From Bullera alba (Eukaryota; Basidiomycota; Tremellomycetes; Tremellales; Bulleraceae), in NCBI GenBank assembly GCA_001600095.1, contig BCIX01000006.1, positions 1,116,001-1,180,000 of the forward strand: 64,000 nt of DNA, read 5' to 3'. Of this stretch, positions 12,501-22,310 are shown piece by piece; the first letter of the stretch is position 1; every line of letters starts with the position of its first letter. A program made the position numbers and the translations under genes. The notes under the pieces are model-generated. The model did not search any database. It saw only the letters and a program-made list of their open reading frames with translations, and was not told the DNA's origin.

Positions 12501-13119
12501 CGGATCAGAGAGCTGAACGAGGCCATCGACATCTGTCGGCGGCATAAGAAGACAGCGGTCCTCTGTGAGATCCTGCCCCAGCTCTACTATGTTCACGCGC
12601 TATGGGGCGATGTGGAGCAGGCCAAGATCGCAGCGAGGGAAGCGGCGGAGATGAGGCGAATCACTTTCGGCCCGTTGGCCGATTTCGGCGACGAAGTCAC
12701 GTTTTTGGAATTGGCAGAGAAGCCCCAACTTTGGAAAACCTGGAAAAAGGCTTTACAGGTTTGGAGGCCGGTCGTGAGTGCTTTGCAGTCTGTCGCGCCT
12801 AGATATGTTGCTGACACAGGAGTGCTAGAATGACGACGATTCGGGCGATAACGACTCGGACTTCCAACCTGGAGGGGAGGAGGATATGGCAGCTCAAGTC
12901 GCCAAAATTCACACTCGTCGTAGTAATCGCAGGAGACAGGACGACGCAATTCCCACTGGACGCCCAAAACGAATGAAGCTCAGCGTCCCGGCAAGCTCTG
13001 CACCTATCGACTCTTGCAGAAACGCAGAGCATCGGGAGCCCGAAGTGGACGCCAATCACGAGATAGAAGATTCGCTCTCGGAGGACGGCCTTCCCCTCAA
13101 AGAAGCCTACTGTCAATAG
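9559..13119 (+). CDS. SET-domain protein with long disordered N-terminus (annotated to the in-frame TAG)
   Basis: Probable protein-lysine methyltransferase of the SMYD/Set5 type without a MYND finger. The first exon runs from 9559 to 12157 and encodes about 680 disordered Ser/Pro-rich residues before the SET start (CSLSYYPGKNFGLRADEDLK). A bipartite SET follows: NHSCSPNSGWVWDE carries the cofactor-pocket NHSC motif, then after an intron (GTGAGT, about 12158-12220) LLMAYDNIPKGEEVTAAYS and the post-SET Cys cluster FGFECGCDACPP. A helical C-terminal part follows. A second consensus intron (12774-12828, branch gctgac) joins the frame to an acidic NDDDSGDNDSDF segment and a basic RRSNRRRQDD/RPKRMK segment before TAG at 13117. 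Without that splice the protein would end at 12833. The substrate is unknown. Confidence 0.82.
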
Positions 13120-13537
13120 GAGGGGTGTTCCAGGTCTGAAGCCTTTGACGACATTGCCGGATTGGTCAATCACCTCCATGCAGGTGAGCGATGCGCCACG
13201 TACCGTGGCGTCTCAATCTAGATCTGCGGACCGGTGAGAGAGTTTTGCTGACTCGAGATGGTCAGAGCACATAGTCAAGGGCCGGGACCACTGCTGTTTC
13301 TGGAAGGATTGCCCGAGGAAAGGGCAGAAGCAGGCCACACGACAATTCCTCGGATTACATTGTCGTTCTCATACCGGCGAAAGGCCGTACAGATGCGCAC
13401 AACCAGGTGTGTCGAGGAGCTAGTAGAGTAGGCCTGGGATGTATGGGGACGCTGACGGCCGATTTCCAGATTGTGGCGCTTTATACACTCGTAACGAAAA
13501 CCTCACTAAACATCTCCGGAGCGTGCATCGGATCTAA
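13111..13537 (+). CDS. GLI/Zic-like three-finger C2H2 module, in frame with the SET gene but interrupted by TAG
   Basis: Spliced translation gives three consecutive C2H2 fingers: CQ[TAG]EGCSRSEAF with LVNHLHAEH; CCFWKDC with LGLHCRSHTGERPYRC; and CAQPDCGALYTRNENLTKHL with RSVH, then a stop at 13535-13537. Introns at 13184-13265 (GTGAGC, gctgac branch, CAG) and from about 13397 (GTGTGT donor) to TTTCCAG just before the third finger keep the frame open. The HTGERPY linker is the standard DNA-binding finger linker. The reading frame is the same as that of the upstream SET exon, so the module looks like the C-terminal part of that protein. It could instead be a separate gene starting at the ATG at 12886. 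The TAG replaces the conserved Trp of finger one. Confidence 0.6.
13117..13119 (+). other. In-frame TAG at the conserved Trp position of zinc finger one
   Basis: The codons TGT CAA TAG GAG GGG TGT read C-Q-stop-E-G-C. Finger two in the same protein reads C-F-W-K-D-C, so the expected codon here is TGG. One G-to-A difference explains the stop. Confidence 0.9.
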
Positions 13538-14479
13538 ACCGGTTCGCTAAATGATCAGATGCCCAAGGTCAAATCACACTTATCGACAAACCCAATCGCA
13601 ACTATCCCGACTCCATCAACATCCACCACTCAAAGGTGATCGCGGGAAGTCTTCATAATATCGAACAGGGGAACGCTCGTGACACCGGATTCTTCCAGGG
13701 CGTGGATCTTGTAGCGGCTCTGACGCTGAAGCCCAAAATCGACTGTCGGATGGACGACGACGGCCATGAACCGGAGACGGCGAAGATCACGGGAAAGAAC
13801 TCAGTGGGACCGAAACATGGGCTTGGCGGCTTGTGACGATGGGTTGCCGACAGAAGGGGATTTACCAGGTGAAATCCAAGAGATGACCGAGACGACAGGA
13901 GCCCCCCTGGGATAAGCTGCTATACGACTTTACCGCCTTATAACTTCAGCAAGTGTCAGTTGGACCCGTGTACCTATACATCTACTGTACGAACATATCG
14001 AGACACACAACTGTATATGCTATAATCTTGTGTTATCCGTGCTTGGACAGCGAGGCAGACTGAGCTGTATTACCTGATACATGGTGTATGGTACAAGATG
14101 CTGCAATGCGTTATGCCATGGGAAGTGGAACGACAGTTGGTCGTGCGAAAAGGCGTGTCCAAATATGTTCGTGGCTGCGTTTCCTCGCTGTGCAGCCACC
14201 CTGCCCGGTCGAGGTGTATTATGCGTGGTGTGGGCCGGTGACCCCGCTGTGCCCAATCCCGATGCTAGCTCCTAATGCCACTGACTCCCTCGAGCCATAA
14301 TGGACAAACTGTCGGAGTTCGTGAATTGCGCTAACACCTGAGATTCTGGATCCTGAGATCGCATCCCATGGTCCCAGTCCTCCAGTTCAATCCTCCAGTC
14401 CTTCCGCCGGATGTCCTACCTAAGGTTGGCCGCCCGCAATCGTCGTTGTCGTCCCGTGACCTGAATTTTGGTCCTCTGC
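13538..14479. other. Intergenic region after the zinc-finger module
   Basis: About 940 bp between convergent genes. A 66-codon open frame at 13636-13836 begins with GTG rather than ATG and has no recognisable motif; it may be 3' UTR of the zinc-finger transcript. I support nothing else here. Confidence 0.4.
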
Positions 14480-15254
14480 CTATGCCTCGATTCGCTTCTC
14501 CCCCTGCTCCCTCGCCTGCCTTGCTGCATTGGCCAGCTCTGCTTCTTGGAGATTCTTGTCGTACTTCTCCCTCCATCTCCGAATCTCAGTCTCCGTCGCA
14601 ATCTTGCCTTCCCTAGCGAGGTCATTCCGAGCCATGCGCCGCAACTCGTTCTCCTTGACACGGAGGTGATGTTCATATCGGATCAAGTGCGTGTCTATCT
14701 TCGGGATCAGTATCTCCCCCTCCGCATATTCGTCCGCGTTGGAGGTAGTGAGACTCACCGGCACCAATGACGAGACCGGCGACACCAGCGGAACTGGTCA
14801 GAAAGCCTTTCAAAGCTAGTGTCTGGCGTCTAGCATGATGATATTCAGTATTGTGATTCTGGTTCAAGACCGCTTCACGGATCGAGTGAACTAACACAAC
14901 TCACTGGAACAAGGGCCAGGTGAAGTGTGCGACGGTGCATCCTATTGCTCCGACGATCCCATATGTGATCATGCCCTAGACAAGAGTCAGTACAAGATGG
15001 CCAAGGGAAGACGAAACAGTTTCGATGTGGCGGATACCCAATCACTGGTCGAGAGGTCTTAATTGGGACGCCATGCAAGATACACGGGTGAATGGACGAA
15101 ATGGCTCACCTCGATCCCGCCTTTATACTGAATCTCATACTGCACTTCGTCAGCACGTACGCTGGGCCAGTCAAGAATGGTGTATTCGGACAGATCGCAG
15201 GCTCACCGCTCGCTGCGTTTGAGCATTGTTCAAACCCGTGATCCGACCTGACAT
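14480..15254 (-). CDS. Small membrane protein with two hydrophobic segments and a charged helical tail
   Basis: Unrecognised protein of about 143 residues in five short exons. The start MSGRITGLNNAQTQRAYEIQ at 15254 is followed by introns with GTGAGC/GTGAGT donors and CAG/TAG acceptors that keep one frame. Two hydrophobic stretches (GMITYGIVGAIGCTVAHFTW and LTSSAGVAGLVIGA) flank a short loop, then comes a charged helix (ENELRRMARNDLAREGKI, then WREKYDKNLQEAELANAARQ) with no introns, ending at 14480. The size and layout resemble small mitochondrial inner-membrane proteins of the HIG1/Rcf kind, but I do not see that family's signature, so this is only a structural analogy. The gene model is well supported by phase-consistent introns; the function is open. 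Confidence 0.75.
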
Positions 15255-15867
15255 GATTGTATCGCGACTTCGATGATGGACCTTGGTGAATGGACGAAGA
15301 ACGATTCAAGCGGAGTAGCCTAGAAAAGTCGATCTGGTCCGAACAAGAGTGCTCCAAGTGCCCCTAAGGTTGATGTGTAGGATCTGTTTGACGATACAAG
15401 GCCAAGTATGGCAGCGATATGGAGCGTATGGCGAGCTATGGGCAAGCTATGGGTTATGCGGTCGTCGGTCGAACTTCGAGGTCTCGAAGACGAAGAGGAT
15501 CGATCGGATTTCCAATCTGTCCATCCGGCAAATTCGGCCGGATGATCCGCGATCTGCCAGCTCTCGGTGCTGCTACGACTGAGTGGTCAAACTGTCTCTA
15601 CATCTACACAGACTTGAACCTGTTCATTGGCGCTTCGGGTGAGAGTCGGATGTCAATGAAGGCGTACATGTCTGGAAACCGGAGACCCATTGCCAGTACA
15701 TCTCCAAATGTCCACTCAAACGACCTAGCGGCTAGCTCGCTCTCACTTCCCATCCTTGTACACTTCACCCTTCCGCCTCATTCTTCCGATACCCGCATAT
15801 GCCGGTCCTTTGCCCTAGGGCTGTCAGTATCGTCAAACACATGCTCGCTGGTTTCAGCTCACAAGTG
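15255..15867. other. Intergenic region
   Basis: This 613-bp gap holds the upstream region of the small membrane protein and the 3' flank of the next gene. A 170-codon plus-strand open frame (15419-15931) crosses it, but it runs antisense into the next gene and has no motifs. Confidence 0.4.
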
Positions 15868-16708
15868 CTACTTCCCCTCCGGGATGGCGAAGCTGACTCC
15901 CGACAGTGGTCTATCTCGCTTCTCTATCTGACCGGGGGGTTCGAGCGTCGAAGGCGTAGATATTGTGGAATTGCGATGGTTGGCCTCTGTACCGATCGTC
16001 AGATGACGATACTGACATACCCTCACGATGTCAAGGTGAGGACTCACTGTCGACGGATACTGAACCCCTGCTTTGGTCGTATAGCGTTCCAGAGTCTCCG
16101 CTGAGTTGGAGCTCGATCTCTCCGCGATTCGAATTTTGGCTGAGGTTAAGTAAGCTCATAGCACAAGCGACCACCATCATCATCTGTCTGACGACTGGAG
16201 CTTTGAGGAGCACTGGGCTGGTGTGGGGGCAGCCACTGCTAGGAATCAAGCGGACACGCCCTGTACTCGCCTTCGAGGTCGTCGTTTGAGATAGTACCAA
16301 ATCACCACGAAGGTTAGAATCGCCAAGAAGAGGATCGTGCCGAGCTGGAACAGTGTCAGCTATGCCTCTCCCCAAGTCGACATCTACAGCTCCCAGGCTG
16401 GTGGTACGCTCTACAGGTCTCAGTGTACCGAATCGAATTTACGTCCTCCTCCAAGGCTTCAAGCCATACTCCTGCTTATTCCAGGAACCACAATTGACTC
16501 ACTGTACCTCCGAGGATTGGCGCGATCTTCTTGCTCTTGCTCTTTGTATGACCACTCTTGCTCGTAGTCGTGTGATGGATGCTGGACGTGGTCATACTCC
16601 TGGTCGAGCTAGTTCGGGGGAGGACCAGGCTGATGGTGGACAATGGCCTTCTCGCTCGAGTGGACCTGTTGACATCTTCAGCCAATGCCTCTCGACCAGA
16701 ACTCACAT
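15868..16708 (-). CDS. Single-pass membrane protein with Ser/Thr-rich N-terminus (first of four similar genes)
   Basis: The spliced reading gives a Ser/Thr-rich segment (LPRTSSTRSMTTSSIHH), a basic stretch (HTKSKSKKIAPILGG), one transmembrane helix (LGTILFLAILTFVVIWYY), then a basic stop-transfer sequence (LKRRPRRR) and a hydrophilic tail ending GVSFAIPEGK at 15868. The intron inside the TM region is unusually long (about 145 nt). No PY motif was found in the tail. The start is uncertain: the best phase-consistent model uses an ATG split by an intron (AT at 16708-16707, G at 16665). An upstream ATG at 16931 opens another frame whose splicing I could not resolve. The architecture matches the three following minus-strand genes. 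Confidence 0.5.
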
Positions 16709-17094
16709 CTTGAGCAGCTCAGAGTTGGGTGTATACCGTCTATCTGGGAGCGATTCCTCTTCTTAAGTCCTGGACCTCCTCAAGCTGTGGCGATACGACC
16801 GCTCCTTGATCGACGCACACACCACACGCTCCCGCCTCGAGGCTTCCCGTCAAATCAGATCTTGACGCCACACCATCAACTCGGCTCCCAGACGTCGTGA
16901 AACTCGGGTCCCGACGTCGTGATGCTTGCATTATACGTTTCTTGTATGCTACAACATGTACCGCAGCGATCCTACCTCGCGATCGCGTCGTTCTAATGAT
17001 ATTGAGGTCGTGTGCTGTACCCCATGTCTAAGTGATTCTCTCCGACCAGGTGACGATCTGACGGTCTACAAGCTACTCGGTACAACTCTCCGGG
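16709..17094. other. Intergenic region
   Basis: A 386-bp gap. It contains a minus-strand ATG frame starting at 16931 (MQASRRRDPSFTTSGS) that may be an unresolved 5' exon of the preceding gene. Otherwise I see nothing supportable. Confidence 0.35.
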
Positions 17095-17959
17095 CTAGGG
17101 CTGGACTTCCTGCCTCTGTCCATATATCACCGATATGCCACCTGGACTCTGGTCTATACTTTGCGAAGGGTGACGATTGTCGGGTGAAGTGGGCTGCGGG
17201 GGCCTTTGAGGCGTTGATGTGATGGTGTAATTGGGCGGTATGCTCTGTGTCTTTGTGGGTGTCAGTATGAAGTGACGCTATACTAGACAAAAAGACTCAC
17301 GTATGCTGTCTGCGACTCGACATCACCTACTTGCGCACCTGCAAACTCTTTCCTCTTCACACTGCTGTCTACGATGGGTCAACACATGTTCAACACATGT
17401 TCTCAGAAACTCGGGAGTAACCTTGACCAACTCACCATCCATCTCATACGACACATACGTCGCATCCGAGCCTTTCCTCCTGTCCGCAGCTTCATCCTCT
17501 CCTACGAGCGTCGCTCCGCCTAGCGATTGTTTGCGCTGCTTGTTCCGCTTCCTCCCGTGCCGGATGATGGCGTATATGACCGCTACTATCGACGCAATCG
17601 CAACTAGTATGCCGACCTACAAACCAGGTCAGCTATAGAAACGACTCCTGGTCGGGTGTATTGGCTCACCACTATGCCCGCTACTGCGCCTTTACTTAGA
17701 TCCGTGCCGTACTTTGGATCGCCGCCGGGACCGTTGATTCCCCAATCAGGCATAGGCCAGCCGTTACTCGTTGCCGCCGCACTAAGGTCTGCTCCTTCGG
17801 CGTCCGCTCTAGGAGTGTCGAAGCTGTTGTCCGTCAGTGGCAAGCTCGGAGATCAGACACGCAACGTTGAGGAAGAGGCAGAGGAGAGGAAGCATCGTGG
17901 AAGACAACTCACGCATCGCCCAGTCCCGTGGTTCCAGGGCGAAAGTCACGGACGATCAT
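17095..17959 (-). CDS. Single-pass membrane protein with PPNY motif (second of four)
   Basis: Starts MIVRDFRPGTTGLGD at 17959. Exons joined by consensus introns (actgac or gctgac branch sites) give a short outer segment (GWPMPDWGINGPGGDPKYGT), one transmembrane helix (VAGIVVGILVAIASIVAVIY), a basic anchor (RHGRKRNKQRKQ) and a cytosolic tail with YVSYEMD and SIPPNYTITSTPQRPP, ending at 17095. There is no N-terminal signal peptide, so a signal-anchor topology is likely. PPNY is a PPxY-type ligand for WW domains, as in Rsp5/Nedd4 ubiquitin ligase adaptors; that function is inferred. A TTTTTATA element lies about 225 bp upstream. No enzyme domain is present. Confidence 0.68.
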
Positions 17960-18182
17960 CTTGTTGTCTGAAAGGTATTGTAGGGGCGACAGTTTGGATG
18001 AAGGTTGATGTTGAGCGAGCTGCCAATGCGTGCTCTTGATGTACCTTCGAGCAGTCGGACGGGTATTGTCGTCGGTATTTCGGACGATCAAATCGTGCAG
18101 TGAACGACTGCTACTACCTTCGTACGGGTGAAAGCGATATGGTCCACCGTTCAGAGCGAGTAACAGAGTGCGAGATCGACAA

Positions 18183-18190
18183 TATAAAAA
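18183..18190 (-). promoter_or_regulatory. TATA-like element upstream of the PPNY membrane protein gene
   Basis: Read on the minus strand this is TTTTTATA, about 225 bp before the ATG at 17959. Its position and base composition fit a core promoter element; no other evidence is available. Confidence 0.35.
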
Positions 18191-18770
18191 TGTCAAGCGT
18201 TTCCTTGCTGTATCCTCGCCTTTGCCTCTGTCCAGCCTATTGAACCGAGCTACTGAGCTACTGATGAGCTAAGCGTTGTCGATAGCACTACGGTGTTGCT
18301 GGGTGAACACTTGATGCTCGACAGGTGCCGACCGATGACAGCGACAGACGAACGATCGAGGTCCAACCCGTCCTTTCGATTAGCGTGCTGGCCGGGCCGG
18401 CGAATGTTGAGCAGGACACGAGACTCTAGTGCAAGTAGTGTAGTGTCCGAAGCAAGGCAAGTGAGGTACCGATCCAACGTCCTTTGATGCTGGGGTCGCT
18501 TTTGTGTGTCGAATTTGATGTTCCGTGGAAGGTAGAAAGGAGCGAGTTGAATCGACCTACTCCGTCGTACTTCAAGGTGAAGGACTATGATGGGGCTATG
18601 CTTGGCTTCGTGTTGGACTCAGTTTGGCTCGACTTCATCTAATTCGAGGCCTAGGTCAGCTAGAGTAGCTCCTAAAGCTACTCGTAGCTAGCGTGTCAGC
18701 CCAAAGTTTGACTTATTAGCCGCTATACTTCCCGCACTACACTGCACTTGCATGTAGCCAGCCTAGGCCA

Positions 18771-18790
18771 TCCTCCTCCTCCTCCTCCTC
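18771..18790 (+). repeat. TCC trinucleotide microsatellite
   Basis: About six to seven consecutive TCC units in intergenic DNA. Confidence 0.85.
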
Positions 18791-20089
18791 GAACCCTCCC
18801 AAAACCCTCCTCTCCCTGTCAGTGTCAATCGCCGTAAGAAGAAGACGCTAAAACGACATCAACTCCCTGGCGACAACAACTTTGTTTCAACGCTAGCGTC
18901 CTTTCTAGCGCGCTTTTCCGGCTCGGAACAGAGCGTCCTCGGCGCAGTGCAGCAGAGTGCAGCGCGACGCAACTCCGAGTCATCCGGGCGGGCCAGTGAT
19001 CAACGGCATCACCCAGCCACGTCCATATCGCTATAGCCAGAAGCAGTCTGAGAGAGCGGCTGAGGAGGGCCATCGATCATCGATCATCCTTCGCTCATCA
19101 CTGCCTCCTCCTAGCTCCTCCTACAGTCCTCCTGCACCTCCAGTCAGGCTCCTGCCTGCTCTTGCCCACATGTCCTGCCAGGTCCTGCCAGCTGGTCCTG
19201 GCAGACAGGTTCATGCATGACACACGGGTACGGCACAAGGCGTCCCGAGGGCTCCCGGTGGCGTGGAGACCGCATGCTATCGCGTTTGATGCATAACCGG
19301 GGTCGTGGTACGCTTGGCAAGCCTGGGCGAGCTCTGCGAGTCGACTTACAGCATCTTACCTCATTCGTCAGCGGTCGTTCAGAGTCGTTCAGAGTTGTTC
19401 CTACAGACACTCGCAGACTCAACGTGGGAATCACACCACGCCGCAGCCACGTCACAAGTCAATGGTCCATCGTAGATCCACAAGGCCGGTATGCAGCTAC
19501 AAATTCTGCGCGGTACACCATAGTACACCATCCATGACTCGACACAGCATGACACAGCTTCCCATCTTGACGCACTCGAACACAGCCGGGAAAGCGCCTC
19601 TCCAACTTTAACGATTATAAATCAGTCGAGATACGAACACTTACGGGCCAGCGATTACAGTATGTAGCTGAAGCTGGGCAATCTATTCCAAGCGCAGTCG
19701 AGTTGTCAAGGGGATCTGACCAGATCTCACCGATGGATCTCGAACGATGTTTCACCACGATCTAGGATCGAAGAACCAGGATGGGCCTGTGGTCTCTAGG
19801 ACGCCAAGTGACCAGCTTGGCGACGAGTCTGGATCGAGGCCGCTCGTCTACCCGTTCCGGTCATCTCGTCTAGGTGATGAGTCGCAGCGTGAGGGGAGGG
19901 ACAGCGAATCGAAGCCGGCCTTTACGCCTGACAAGTCGTGTGGCGTATCTCGAGGAGGATCCGGGGGCTGAGAGGTTGGGTATACCGGTGTCGAAAGATC
20001 TCAGTCTCAGAAACAGTCTGGTGGATCGCTGGACATGAAGCTCGCCGTCGTATGGCCTCCTCGTCACCGGCGCGGACTTGAGCTACCGG

Positions 20090-21158
20090 TCAACGACCAT
20101 TCCTAGCCGCCTCATAGCTCGGCAATTGGTCCCCATCCATTTGTACTGGCCTAGCTGGCTGCCTCGGGGTCGACTCTGAAGACTCTAGGCGGACGAAATT
20201 CGACAGGAATGGATCCGCCCGAACGCTCCGCATAAAGTCGGAGTCGGTTTGAGCTGGGGCCGTAGGACCAGACGTCGCTGCGTACGCTGGAACAGTGTCG
20301 TTGACCTCGGGGGCGGTGGGGATGAGTCTGCCGGTGCTGTCCCGCCTGAAGCGGGAGACCATGGCGGGAGTGGACGTCGAGCGAGTGAGGCTGGTGGTGC
20401 CAAACGGACCAGGAGTGATGGTGCCACGAGCGCAGGTGTTGGTGTTTGCCATATAAGGTGGAGGAGCACCGTCGCCAGTTGCCTCGACGTCCGGGTCTGG
20501 TAGTGCCTCGCTGTGGAGCGGTCAGCGGATGATTCAAATGCGGTATTAGCGATGCTCACATCTGCTTTCGCAATTTGTTGAGTCGGTACGCATACACCAG
20601 GCAGCCGATGGTCAAGCTCAACCCGACGATCTGCATTGTGTCAGCATGTCGCAAGCAGTTTCAAGATGACAGAGAAATCTTGAGCTGACTGGGATATAGT
20701 TGACTCACGATGATCGGGATTGCAAAGCCAAACCAGGGGACACCGCTGTGACTGGTGAAACCGGGACTTGCGGGGGTTGCGCTGAAGGCCAATCGTCAGA
20801 CCAAGTCACTGTGCCGTCTCCACCGCGTATCTACTTTTCAGCTGGCCGACTGCATGCTGCACAAATAGGCCGAGTGGAAGGGGTCCACGAGATGCGGGTC
20901 AAATGGGAGTAGCTCGTCCACTCACGTCGCTGAACGGGTGCTAGACCGCGTCGAAGTGTACGAGTATCGACTGGTAGACCTAGTCCATCGCGTTGCAGTG
21001 ACACTGTAGCCAGTCCGGAGCGCGCTACTGACGCTTCCAAGCGAGGTGATCCGACCTGGACTAGAGGCTGTGATACCTCCAACAGCGGAAGTTGGCAAGC
21101 CAACACTCGAGGAGCTCAGTGTGGCGAGGGGATTGGTGACGGTATTGGTGACGGACAT
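20090..21158 (-). CDS. Single-pass membrane protein with Ser/Thr-rich ectodomain and PPPY/LPSY tail (third of four)
   Basis: Starts MSVTNTVTNPLATLSSSSVG at 21158. The first exon is Ser/Thr-rich, as expected for an O-mannosylated outer segment. Introns at phase-consistent positions lead to GVPWFGFAIPIIIVGLSLTI, a transmembrane helix continuing GCLVYAYRL, then a basic NKLRKQ anchor. The cytosolic tail carries GAPPPYMANT and, at the end, DQLPSYEAARNGR (stop at 20090). PPPY fits a WW-domain ligand. The final LPSYEA resembles the LPPSYES ending of the next gene, which suggests common descent. There is no enzyme domain. Function unknown; a cell-surface sensor or a trafficking adaptor are both possible. 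Confidence 0.75.
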
Positions 21159-22310
21159 GTCGAGTCGGTGATGACCGAGTGCGGATAAGGGTCTTCACTG
21201 GGTTGAGTGGTATGACCTTGAGGCCTTGAGGGCCGGTGTTGTCAAAGGAGGTTGATTCCCAGTCCTATCGTCCATATAGGGAGGAGTGTTCTTATACACG
21301 TCCTATCATGCTCGGTCGGAGCATAGAGACGTATGACCTCGCCGCTGCCCGGTCCAACATCCTAGCCGGGCAAGAGCAACATTCCGCCGAATGACCCGTC
21401 GACTCGAGCTTGCTCACAAACGTGCTATCTCTCGACCGTGACAGAGTTATCTCTAAGCCGACCGCCGAGTGCCGAGTAACGGACGGCGGACCGCGACGGC
21501 CCACATCAGCCCACATCAGCCCACATCAGCCCACAGGCCACAGCCCCGATGATCATGGAAGTTGGTACCCCTTGGACGGAAGGGAGAGGAGGGAGGAGGA
21601 GGGAAAGTGGCAGACCGCTGTATCCCGTCCTTCGGCCGTTGCGCCATGACAATTGCATTAACTAAGCTTAGTGTCTTGGCGCCCGTGCCTGGCTCCCTGA
21701 GCTTTCGTCATACGTCACTGATAAGATCCAACGGAACTCAGCGGCCCACCTTTTGGGTCCACCAGCAGGCAGCAGTCCGCAGCAGCAGGCATACCCGTAG
21801 CACAAGCATAGCATGACTTTGGTATGACTAGCTGCTCTAGCTGCTTCCCTCTGCTTACAAGGCTCACACAGCCTCACACGCTCACACGCTCACGGGACAT
21901 CGGTTGAGTTGCTCTCTCACGAAGCTTCGTAGCCAACGTGCGAGAATAATTTGACCAACTACAGGTTGTGACAGGCCTCTGCGAACGGCGAACGCTGAAC
22001 CCACTGGAATGATCAGGTGACTTGATCGTGGAGGCACGACGTACTTTGCTGGTGGGCGCGGCAGCCATGATCACTTGATACGCAGCGGCATGCATTAATA
22101 CAACATGGAACATGTTTAGCCTCAAGAGCGTGCTTCTGTCAATACTGCTGCGGGTGGATATATCCTTAGCATAGCTTACAACAGTTTGTATCCAAGACTC
22201 CCGGACTCGTCACTTCCTAGTATATATGTACAACTGCTCTCGCCCTGAGTCATCAGTGACCTTCCTTTTGGTCTATCCCGCTCGTCTGTACCTTCCCAAA
22301 CCAGCTGATA
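21159..22310. other. Intergenic spacer of about 1.15 kb
   Basis: Holds the upstream region of the PPPY/LPSY membrane protein gene and the 3' flank of the next one. It includes a threefold 10-bp tandem repeat at 21501-21530 and a CTCACAC-rich stretch near 21861-21893. I see no gene. Confidence 0.4.
21501..21530 (+). repeat. Threefold 10-bp tandem repeat
   Basis: Three exact copies of CCACATCAGC in a row, followed by a partial fourth copy (CCACA), in intergenic DNA about 340 bp upstream of the start of the PPPY/LPSY membrane protein gene. Confidence 0.9.

Larger units (their letters stand above)
17960..20089. other. Gene-poor spacer of about 2.1 kb
   Basis: The longest clean spacer in the window. 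It carries a TATA-like element for the gene to its left (18183-18190), a TCC microsatellite (18771-18790), a low-complexity stretch with repeated TCCTGCCAG-like words at 19160-19210, and TATAAA at 19616-19621. A small plus-strand open frame (19747-19971, MFHHDLGSKNQDGP) lies about 130 bp downstream of that TATAAA, but nothing else supports it. Confidence 0.4.

Noticed and set aside
13042..13119. Splicing that would remove the TAG using CAATAG as a 3' splice site
   Set aside because: It would delete the first Cys of finger one, while the unspliced text gives the exact C-x-stop-x2-C spacing; no good branch site was seen.
13636..13836. 66-codon frame after the zinc fingers
   Set aside because: Begins with GTG, no ATG, no motif; could be 3' UTR. 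Joining it to the last finger would remove a zinc-binding His.
15419..15931. 170-codon plus-strand open frame
   Set aside because: Overlaps the 3' exon of a better supported minus-strand gene, has no motif and no consistent continuation.
15936..15955. GGTTCGA-like B-box as in tRNA genes
   Set aside because: No matching A-box or cloverleaf upstream; it lies inside a coding exon on the other strand.
19747..19971. Small plus-strand open frame downstream of a TATAAA
   Set aside because: 74 codons, no homology signal by eye, no introns; the TATAAA is about 130 bp away and could be accidental.
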